A stretch of DNA of 29,002 nucleotides from CAADGY01 sp900696665 (lineage in GTDB: Bacteria > Acidobacteriota > Terriglobia > Bryobacterales > Bryobacteraceae): positions 1-29,002 of the forward strand of contig JAPSFM010000065.1 of assembly GCA_035063885.1 (NCBI GenBank). Reading direction: 5' to 3'. Positions 22,995 through 29,002 of this stretch are shown here, piece after piece. A program made the translations under genes and the position numbers. The notes below the pieces were generated by a model, which worked only from the letters and a program-made list of their open reading frames with translations, made no database searches and had not been told where the DNA came from. The number at the start of each line of letters is the position of its first letter. Positions within the stretch are counted from its first letter, which is position 1.

Positions 22995-24120
22995 ACGCGA
23001 ACCTGTAAGTTACGGCAAAGGCTCTCTTCATCCATCCGAACATGCCTCGTATCGCGACCGGGTCACGGGAGCGCTGGTACACCAGGTGACGTCACACCCG
23101 TCGATCAATCACCCGACGTACTTCCTGCAGAGTTCCTTCACTCCGGATGGTAGGCACATCTTGTTTACTTCCTATCGAACCGGCAGCGCACAGCTATTTG
23201 AAGCCGCGTTTCCGGATGGAGAGATCCGGCAACTCACGGCCGAACTGCCGATTCACGCATTTTCACCGGCCATTCATCCTGACGGTACAACTGTGTTCTT
23301 TGTGCGTGGTGGCTCGGTTTGGAGCATCGACCGGAAAACACTGGAAGAGCGATGCATTGTCACGTTTCAAGAGGCGCAACTCGGTGAATGTTCGCTGAGC
23401 CGCGACGGAGAATGGCTCACGGCCGCCATCAAACAGCTCGGCCAAAACGGTGTTGTAGTGGGCAGGACCGATGGAACCGGCTGGAAGCTGATTCCGTTCC
23501 CGAGAACGGTGATTCACCCGCAGTTTCATCCATTGGACAGCGAGTGGCTCGAGTTTGCCGGAGATCCCGCTCCGCGTATGCACCGTGTGCGTCGCGACGG
23601 CAGCAGCCTGGAATGCCTCTATCAGCACGACAACAATGAATTCGTCGTGCATGAGACGTTTCTAGGCAATACAGGCGATATCGTCTTTACCGTATGGCCC
23701 TATGCCTTGAAGCGGCTGAATTGGGATACGCGGGCAGTGACCGTTATCGCCGAATTCAACGCCTGGCACATCACGCCCGACCGTGCCGGTTCCCGTGTGC
23801 TGTGCGACACGAATCATCCCGACGAAGGATTGTTCGTGGTGGATGTAGCCACGGGAGAGCGAAGTCGGGTTTGTCTGTCGGAGGCCAGCAGTCAGGGCAG
23901 CCAATGGAAGACGTCCCGGTATGCCTTGGCTGAAGACTTTGCCGCCGCGCGCAGCGTTCTTGGCAGCGGCACGCTGAGTTGGATGGAGTTATCCACCGAT
24001 ACGGTATACGGGCCGCAGTGGACGCATCCGCACCCCTCGTTCTCCCATGACGAGAAACTGGTGGCTTTCGCGAGCGACAAGGCGGGGCATACCCAGGTGT
24101 ACGCCGCCGAACTGAATTAG
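22978..24120 (+). CDS. Oligogalacturonate lyase-like protein (PL22)
   Basis: A 380-residue beta-propeller protein resembling oligogalacturonate lyase, which splits short pectin oligomers in the cytoplasm by beta-elimination. The start region (DRVTGALVHQVTSHP...TYFLQSSFTPDGRHILFTSY) follows the family. Repeated WD/TolB-like blades carry FTPDG, IHPDG and SRDGE turns. Q347, H350 and H352 in GPQWTHPHPSFSHD reproduce the Q-x2-H-x-H metal site of Yersinia PL22 (Q350, H353, H355), and VVHETFLG matches the preceding conserved blade. No signal peptide is present, as expected. ATG 22978 has GAGGTG ten bases upstream, inside the previous gene. A generic TolB-like propeller is the alternative reading, but the metal motif favours PL22. 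The 3' end overlaps the stop of the opposing HDOD gene. Confidence 0.78.
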   Translation: MLPKNEREPVSYGKGSLHPSEHASYRDRVTGALVHQVTSHPSINHPTYFLQSSFTPDGRHILFTSYRTGSAQLFEAAFPDGEIRQLTAELPIHAFSPAIHPDGTTVFFVRGGSVWSIDRKTLEERCIVTFQEAQLGECSLSRDGEWLTAAIKQLGQNGVVVGRTDGTGWKLIPFPRTVIHPQFHPLDSEWLEFAGDPAPRMHRVRRDGSSLECLYQHDNNEFVVHETFLGNTGDIVFTVWPYALKRLNWDTRAVTVIAEFNAWHITPDRAGSRVLCDTNHPDEGLFVVDVATGERSRVCLSEASSQGSQWKTSRYALAEDFAAARSVLGSGTLSWMELSTDTVYGPQWTHPHPSFSHDEKLVAFASDKAGHTQVYAAELN

Positions 24121-25031
24121 AAGAAACTTCGGATCGCCTCGACCTCCGTCGCGAACAGATCCAGTATTGCGGGAAGGGAATCGTTGATTTCGAGGGGCTC
24201 CAGCAACGCAATTGCGGTTTCTGGTTCGGACGGGGTGGATGCAGTCATTCCCATGCCGGTAGCATTCAGGTAGGCGTCAGCGCATCCAATCATAGCAGCG
24301 AGATCTAAATTCGATCCGGTGGGCCGAAAATCGTGGTGCCGCCGCACAGCATCCTGTATCGCCGGCGGCACGTTCCAGGCGCGTAGCGCCAGTTGAGAAA
24401 GTTCGGCATGTGTTATGCCCAGCACCTCCATCTCACATTCGATCTCGGCTGCGCCGGAGCGCCGTAATTGTTGGATTTGTCCGTATTCGCGCGGCAGTGC
24501 AATGGCAATCAGCAGTTTCCCGAAATCGTGCAGCAAGCCGGCAATGAAAGCGCCTTCCGGGAAAGCCACAGGTGCCTTCTGCGCCAGTAGATCCGCCAGT
24601 GTCGCTGCCGTGATGGAATGAAGATTGAATCTGGCATGAGACCAGCCGGGCGGCGTCTGGACATTTGCCCACAAGCGGGAGATGGATAGGCCGAGAACGA
24701 GGTTCCGAAGCTTCAGCACACCCAATAAGGAAACAGCATGCCGTACAGAAACGATCGCAACTGCGCGAGCGTATGCCGCCGAGTTCACCAAGCTGAGAAC
24801 ATGACCTGTCAGCACGGTATCTTTTTCAATCAACTCGGCCATCTTGCCGAAAGATACTTCTTCGTTAGCAAACGATGCCAGGAGGCGGTTGAGAACAGGT
24901 GAGAATGGCGGGAGCCTTTTCAGGCTCCCCAGAGCCAAGCCCACATAGTCGGAATGGAGTGTGGCGACCTGTGACACACCTCTTTTATCGGCTGAGGACA
25001 GCCGGAACTTGAGGGTGTCACTCCTCGTCAC
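24117..25031 (-). CDS. HDOD-domain signalling protein
   Basis: A 304-residue protein with an HDOD domain (about 35-255), a family associated with signalling and stress control. The HD-type residues H138, H168-D169 (GLLHDFGKL), H208 (THAE), H232-H233 (RRHH) and D252 (GCADAY) are all retained, so metal-dependent phosphohydrolase chemistry is conceivable, although most HDOD proteins have no known activity. There is no attached GGDEF, receiver or membrane part. The start is GTG 25031, inside the last codons of acs (14-base overlap), so translation is probably coupled to acs; GTG at residue 19 is an alternative. The stop overlaps that of the convergent PL22 gene by four bases. Confidence 0.87.
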   Translation of the reverse strand: MTRSDTLKFRLSSADKRGVSQVATLHSDYVGLALGSLKRLPPFSPVLNRLLASFANEEVSFGKMAELIEKDTVLTGHVLSLVNSAAYARAVAIVSVRHAVSLLGVLKLRNLVLGLSISRLWANVQTPPGWSHARFNLHSITAATLADLLAQKAPVAFPEGAFIAGLLHDFGKLLIAIALPREYGQIQQLRRSGAAEIECEMEVLGITHAELSQLALRAWNVPPAIQDAVRRHHDFRPTGSNLDLAAMIGCADAYLNATGMGMTASTPSEPETAIALLEPLEINDSLPAILDLFATEVEAIRSFF

Positions 25032-26949
25032 GCTGCGCGGCGAGCCGTGTCACCACGGTGAGGTCTTCAAGTGTGGTGACGTCCCCCGTTACAGTGCGCG
25101 TCGTGACAATCTCCCGCAGCAGCCGTCGCATGATCTTTCCACTTCTCGTTTTCGGCAGCGCCTCGGTAAAGCGGATCTCTTCCGGGCGGGCAAACGCTCC
25201 AATTTCATGCGCGACCCATTTTCGCAGCTCTGTTCCAAGTGCGTTGTGGTCGTGGTTGCCCTGCTTCAAAGTGACAAAGCAGCAGACAGCCTGTCCGGTA
25301 ATCTCGTGTGGTTTTCCCACCACGGCGGCTTCCGCCACAGCGGGATGGCGCACCAGCGCGGATTCCACTTCCATCGTGCTGAGCCGGTGCCCGCTGACGT
25401 TCATCACATCATCGACACGGCCAAGAATCCAATAGTATCCGTCTGCGTCGCACCGCGCCGCGTCCCCGGTGAAATACACGCCCGGCACCCGCCCCCAGTA
25501 TTGGGATTCATAGCGTTTCGGATCGCCCCAAATGGTGCGGATCATGGCCGGCCAGGGCCTCCGGATCACCAAAAAGCCTTCCTGATCTACTCCGACCGGC
25601 TTTCCGCTCATGTCCACAACCTGTGGCAGCACTCCCGGCAAGGGCAATGTGCCTGACCCTGGCTTTGTGGGAATCGCACCGGGCAGGGGCGCAATCATGA
25701 TGGACCCGGTTTCGGTTTGCCACCACGTATCCACAATCGGGCATCGCTGTTTTCCGATGACGCGGTAATACCACTCCCACGCCGCGGGATTGATGGGCTC
25801 GCCCACGGAACCGAGCAGCCGCAGGCTGGACAGGTCGTGCTTGTTGGGCCATTCGTCTCCCTGCCGGATCAGCGCACGAATGGCCGTTGGAGAGGTATAC
25901 AGGATGGTGATGCGATGGCGTTCTACAATGCTCCACCAGCGATCAAACGCAGGCGTGTCCGGAGCACCTTCGTAAATCACCGTGGTTGCTCCGGCAGCAA
26001 GCGGGCCGTAGACAATATAGCTGTGTCCGGTGACCCATCCGATATCCGCCGAGCACCAGTACACGTCATTCTCTTTGAGATCAAACACCCACCGCATGGT
26101 TGCGGTGGTCTGAACCATATAGCCACCCGTCGTGTGCAGGATGCCCTTGGGTTGTCCGGTCGTGCCTGACGTATATAAAACGTAAAGCGGGTGTTCGGCA
26201 TCGACAGGTTCGGCCGGGCATTCGCTCGAAACACCTTCTTCGAGGTCATGCCACCAGTGGTCACGCCCGTCCTTCATGGGGATATCTGAGCCAGTCCTCT
26301 TCCTGACAATGACGTCGCGAACATCAGGACATTCGAGAAGCGCCTCGTCCACCGCTGCTTTCAGCTTGACTTCCTTTGCCCTGCGCCAGCCACCGTCGGC
26401 CGTAATCACCACCGTTGCACCCAGGTCCTTGATACGGGCCTTCAAAGCTTCGGCGGAAAACCCGCCAAACACAACGCTGTGCGTGATGCCCAGGCGCGCG
26501 CAGGCCAGCATAGCCACAGGCAGTTCCGGAATCATGGGCATGTAGATGATGGCGCGATCGCCCGATTTGTAGCCGCGATTCTTCAGAACATTGGCGAACC
26601 GGCAGACCATCGAGTGCAATTCCTGGTAGGTGATCTTGCGCTCATCGCCGGGTTCACCTTCCCATAGGATGGCGATCTTCTGTGCACGGCCGTTCTTCAG
26701 GTGCCGGTCGAGACAGTTGTAGGCCACATTGGTTTTCGCACCCACAAACCATTTCGCGAAGGGGGGATTCCACTCGAAGACATGAGACCATTTCTCAAAC
26801 CAGTCGAACTCTCTTTCCGCAACTTCAGCCCAGAATTCTTCGGGTGTTTCTTCCGCCCGCCGGTACAGTTCGCGATAAGCCTCCATGCCGGAGACGTTGG
26901 CTTGTGCCACGAATTCAGGTTTTGGCGCGTAAGTAGACGTTTCAGTCAT
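25018..26949 (-). CDS. acs: Acetyl-CoA synthetase (Acs)
   Basis: A 643-residue AMP-forming acetate:CoA ligase, cytoplasmic, activating acetate through acetyl-AMP. The P-loop-like YTSGTTGQPKG, the acetate-pocket ADIGWVTGHSYIVYGPL, the VDTWWQTETGS adenylation motif, the hinge region GRVDDVMNVSGHRLST and the C-terminal catalytic lysine K605 in TRSGKIMRR are all clear. That lysine is the usual acetylation target for post-translational control. Full length matches the family. ATG 26949 follows GAGGAG with good spacing. The HDOD gene overlaps its end. It is divergent from xylA, with about 104 bases between starts. Confidence 0.97.
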   Translation of the reverse strand: MTETSTYAPKPEFVAQANVSGMEAYRELYRRAEETPEEFWAEVAEREFDWFEKWSHVFEWNPPFAKWFVGAKTNVAYNCLDRHLKNGRAQKIAILWEGEPGDERKITYQELHSMVCRFANVLKNRGYKSGDRAIIYMPMIPELPVAMLACARLGITHSVVFGGFSAEALKARIKDLGATVVITADGGWRRAKEVKLKAAVDEALLECPDVRDVIVRKRTGSDIPMKDGRDHWWHDLEEGVSSECPAEPVDAEHPLYVLYTSGTTGQPKGILHTTGGYMVQTTATMRWVFDLKENDVYWCSADIGWVTGHSYIVYGPLAAGATTVIYEGAPDTPAFDRWWSIVERHRITILYTSPTAIRALIRQGDEWPNKHDLSSLRLLGSVGEPINPAAWEWYYRVIGKQRCPIVDTWWQTETGSIMIAPLPGAIPTKPGSGTLPLPGVLPQVVDMSGKPVGVDQEGFLVIRRPWPAMIRTIWGDPKRYESQYWGRVPGVYFTGDAARCDADGYYWILGRVDDVMNVSGHRLSTMEVESALVRHPAVAEAAVVGKPHEITGQAVCCFVTLKQGNHDHNALGTELRKWVAHEIGAFARPEEIRFTEALPKTRSGKIMRRLLREIVTTRTVTGDVTTLEDLTVVTRLAAQRDEE

Positions 26950-27025
26950 TAAAGCGTGCTCCTCTGTGTGTTAGCGATGACGATTCTATCAAATAGCCCG
27001 ATGAGCAGTCTTCGCCTAAATCCAT

Positions 27026-27031
27026 TATGAT
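27026..27031 (+). promoter_or_regulatory. Possible -10 box for the xylA group
   Basis: TATGAT is a close match to the sigma70 -10 hexamer, 22 bases before the preferred xylA ATG. No convincing -35 is found at 16-18 bases upstream. It overlaps the ATG at 27027, which supports taking 27054 as the start. Confidence 0.35.
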
Positions 27032-27040
27032 GGGCAGTTC

Positions 27041-27046
27041 AAGGAA
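27041..27046 (+). promoter_or_regulatory. Ribosome binding site fixing the xylA start
   Basis: AAGGAA lies seven bases before ATG 27054, while the upstream in-frame ATG at 27027 has no such element. The start at 27054 is therefore preferred. Confidence 0.6.
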
Positions 27047-27053
27047 CTCAAAC

Positions 27054-28292
27054 ATGGCGCCTGTTCCCATTCAGCAGCAACAAGCACTTATCGAAAGATT
27101 ATACGCGGCGTGCGGAGGCTCCTATTCGCCGGAGACCCGCCGCAAATATTTCATCTCTGGCCCGCAGTGGGCGGCTGCTTACCAGGGGCAGGCGCTCTTT
27201 CACGCGCCGACACGGCGGGAAGTCGGCTTCGAGCAGATTATTCGCAAGTGGGGCGAAATCGGGATCGGCCACTGGACCACTCACGACACGGACGTCATCC
27301 CCACCGGCGCGATCGGAACCGATGAGCAGTGGGAGATCGTTGCGTCGATCAACAAGGCGCTCCAGGAGAACGGCGTGAAGTGCTCCATGGTCACGACGGA
27401 AACATTCCATCACGCCGTCTGGGCTGCGAGCCCTGCCGCGGAAGCTCCCGAGGTCCGGGATTATGCGAAGTTTCGGGTCATCAATACCGTGAAGATCGGC
27501 CACGAGCTGGGCGCGCAGTTTGCGGTCTACTGGCCGGGGTCGCTCGGCTATTATGTGCAGGGAGCCGTCGAGGAGACGCAGACGCTTCGCTGGTATGCCG
27601 ATGCGCTGAACGCCGCCTGCGACGCCGATGTGGAAATCGCGAAGAAGCGCGGGCGTCCGGTTCTGAAGCATTGCCTGGAGGCAAAGCCTTTCGAGCCGCA
27701 GGCGGAGATTCTGCTTCCCACTAGCGATGCGATGCTGGCGTTCATCTTTTCCGGCTTGCTGAAGCGTCCGGAGATGGTCGGCTTGAATCCCGAATACCTG
27801 CACGAGTTGATGTGGGGCGCTGCGCCACGTGCCGCTCTGGCACGCGCGCTAATTTGCGGCAAGCTCTTCCATTTCGACATCAACGATGGCTACCGGTTGA
27901 AGCATGATGTCGACATTGCTGTTGGTCTGGTGAATCCGCTGGACTGGTTGAATGTGCTGGTGCTGCTTCGGGCGCACGAATATAACGGCCCCTTCAACCT
28001 GGACTACAAGCCGCCGCGCACTACCAGCAATCACGGGGTGTTTGCGGTGAGTTTCCCCACGGCGGTGGACCGGTTCATCACGTTGTGGGAAATGGCTGGA
28101 GAAGTCAGCACGGATCCCATCGTGACCGAAGCCACCACCGCTCTTAAAACCGGCGGAGGCGTGCAGGACGCGAAAGATGTGGAGGCCATCGTAAAGGCGA
28201 ACAGTGAATTACTGACGCTGCACGAGTTGATCGCACACCGGCTTTTTCAGATTCTCATCGGACAGCACCGCGGGCGGATATACTCTTTCTAG
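27054..28292 (+). CDS. xylA: Xylose isomerase (XylA)
   Basis: A 412-residue TIM-barrel aldose-ketose isomerase interconverting D-xylose and D-xylulose (also glucose/fructose). All known active-site residues align with Streptomyces XylA: H77 in TTHDTDVIP, E209 and K211 in LEAKPFEP, E247 and H250 in LNPEYLHELM, D275, D285 and D287 in FDINDGYRLKHDVD, and D317 in LDYKPPRT. The metal pair should be intact. Length is slightly above the class I enzymes (about 390). It is followed without a spare base by the DUF2905 gene. No xylulokinase or regulator is present, so other genes of xylose use lie elsewhere. Confidence 0.94.
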   Translation: MAPVPIQQQQALIERLYAACGGSYSPETRRKYFISGPQWAAAYQGQALFHAPTRREVGFEQIIRKWGEIGIGHWTTHDTDVIPTGAIGTDEQWEIVASINKALQENGVKCSMVTTETFHHAVWAASPAAEAPEVRDYAKFRVINTVKIGHELGAQFAVYWPGSLGYYVQGAVEETQTLRWYADALNAACDADVEIAKKRGRPVLKHCLEAKPFEPQAEILLPTSDAMLAFIFSGLLKRPEMVGLNPEYLHELMWGAAPRAALARALICGKLFHFDINDGYRLKHDVDIAVGLVNPLDWLNVLVLLRAHEYNGPFNLDYKPPRTTSNHGVFAVSFPTAVDRFITLWEMAGEVSTDPIVTEATTALKTGGGVQDAKDVEAIVKANSELLTLHELIAHRLFQILIGQHRGRIYSF

Positions 28293-28511
28293 ATGGAAGG
28301 GGTCGGGCGGCTTCTCGTTATTCTAGGGGTGATTCTCGCAGTTACGGGACTGCTGTTTATGTATGGGGAGCGGCTTCCGTTCCGGATCGGCAGGCTGCCG
28401 GGAGACATCGTGATCCGTGGGAAGAACTCTGTCTTCTATTTCCCCCTGACGACGCTGATTCTTATCAACGTTGTGTTGATGTTCGTGATGTGGATAATGC
28501 GGAGACATTAG
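28293..28511 (+). CDS. DUF2905-family small membrane protein
   Basis: A 72-residue protein with two membrane helices (about 5-25 and 47-68) separated by the conserved loop RLPGDIVIRGKNSVFYFPLTT, the hallmark of DUF2905. Its function is not established. The ATG directly follows the xylA stop codon and the next gene starts one base after its own stop, so these three genes look like a single transcript. Confidence 0.9.
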   Translation: MEGVGRLLVILGVILAVTGLLFMYGERLPFRIGRLPGDIVIRGKNSVFYFPLTTLILINVVLMFVMWIMRRH

Positions 28512-28512
28512 A

Positions 28513-28908
28513 ATGACTAACCATCTTGTCGGAACCAAAGGCGAGACGCAGATGCTGGTTACTTCGGAAGTGGCCATCGATTTTCTAGGTGGCGAGGATG
28601 CGCGCGTGTTCGGGACCCCGTACCTGATCGGGCATCTCGAAATGACGGCCAGAAACAGTGTTAAGCCGCTGCTCGGCGAAGGCCAGGACACTGTTGGAAC
28701 ACACGTGGACGTACGGCACTTGGCGGCGACGCCGATGGGGATGAGCGTGACGTTGCGATCCGAGGTGGTGCGCGTAGAAGACCGAAGGATTACTTTCCGC
28801 GTCGAGGCCTACGACGAAAAGGAACAGATCGCCGAGGGAACGCACGACCGCTTCATCATCGACATCGCGCGATTTACCGCGCGAGTGCGCGCGAAATTGC
28901 TAAACTGA
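28513..28908 (+). CDS. FlK-like hotdog thioesterase
   Basis: A 131-residue hotdog-fold thioesterase resembling fluoroacetyl-CoA thioesterase FlK. The catalytic Thr-Glu-His set is retained with exact spacing: T35 in FGTPY, E43 in GHLEMTA and H69 in VRHLAATPMG, against T42, E50 and H76 in FlK. The C-terminal AEGTHDRFII also matches. Most such homologues probably act on ordinary short acyl-CoA or aminoacyl-type substrates rather than fluoroacetyl-CoA, so the natural substrate is open. ATG 28513 follows CGGAGACATTAGA. The tRNA-Gln begins 20 bases after the stop. Confidence 0.85.
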   Translation: MTNHLVGTKGETQMLVTSEVAIDFLGGEDARVFGTPYLIGHLEMTARNSVKPLLGEGQDTVGTHVDVRHLAATPMGMSVTLRSEVVRVEDRRITFRVEAYDEKEQIAEGTHDRFIIDIARFTARVRAKLLN

Positions 28909-28928
28909 ATAGAGCTTTCGCTTACTTT

Positions 28929-29002
28929 TCCCCGGTCGTCTAATGGTAGGACAGCGGCCTTTGGAGCCGTGAATCCTGGTTCGAGTCCAGGCTGGGGAGC
29001 CA
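28929..29002 (+). tRNA. tRNA-Gln (anticodon TTG)
   Basis: Full cloverleaf of 74 bases including encoded CCA. The acceptor TCCCCGG pairs with CTGGGGA, the D-arm contains TAATGGTAGGACA, the anticodon stem GCGGC/GCCGT encloses loop CTTTGGA with anticodon TTG, and the T-arm is CCTGG-TTCGAGT-CCAGG. It is encoded on the same strand, 20 bases after the thioesterase gene. No separate promoter is evident in that gap. Confidence 0.95.

Noticed and set aside
28929..29002. tRNA-Gln as an integration site
   Set aside because: No integrase and no repeat of the tRNA 3' end within the window; whatever lies beyond the right edge is not visible.

Overview
The window is a GC-rich bacterial chromosome segment with densely packed genes on both strands. 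It ends with a tRNA-Gln. There is no rRNA, insertion sequence, CRISPR array or phage gene. The mix of genes (a GH78 rhamnosidase-like enzyme, a PL22-like oligogalacturonate lyase, glucarate dehydratase, xylose isomerase, a Tat-exported dienelactone hydrolase, and housekeeping genes such as ftsY, ribD, ribE, nadD and cysE) fits a soil Acidobacteriota of the Solibacter/Bryobacter kind. That placement is an inference from gene content and style, because no phylogenetic marker was compared.

Layout. 1-2504: the tail of an unknown gene, a cluster of three abutting palindromes, then a minus-strand series of cysE, mgtE and a two-cluster ferredoxin. 2736-4304: a subtilisin-family protease with no signal peptide. 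4311-6330: an aldehyde dehydrogenase and nadD on the minus strand. 6394-10378: a small cupin, then the tightly packed ftsY-ribD-ribE-aldo/keto reductase run. 10392-14264: a secreted rhamnosidase-like enzyme, a previously hidden 51-residue basic protein with a TTG start, and glucarate dehydratase. 14327-17945: a zinc-ribbon membrane protein, the minus-strand dienelactone hydrolase/CMD pair, an SRPBCC protein, and an orphan SagB-type nitroreductase preceded by about 395 bases with no convincing gene. 17952-21993: an enlarged acyl-CoA dehydrogenase followed four bases later by an ETF:quinone-oxidoreductase-like flavoprotein carrying eight C-terminal cysteines. 22188-24120: a secreted NTF2-like protein overlapping an oligogalacturonate lyase. 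24117-26949: acs and an HDOD-domain gene that overlaps its end. 27054-29002: xylose isomerase, a DUF2905 membrane protein, an FlK-like thioesterase and tRNA-Gln, with almost no spacing.

How the genes work together. Several enzymes fit growth on plant cell-wall polysaccharide: rhamnose release (GH78), cleavage of pectin oligomers (PL22), dehydration of glucarate, and xylose isomerisation. They are spread over 17 kb rather than gathered in one locus. acs and the acyl-CoA dehydrogenase/ETF-QO pair fit acetate and acyl-CoA oxidation. The most unusual unit is that dehydrogenase/oxidoreductase pair. It could form a dedicated electron path from an acyl-CoA to quinone. No frank novel defence or mobile system is visible.
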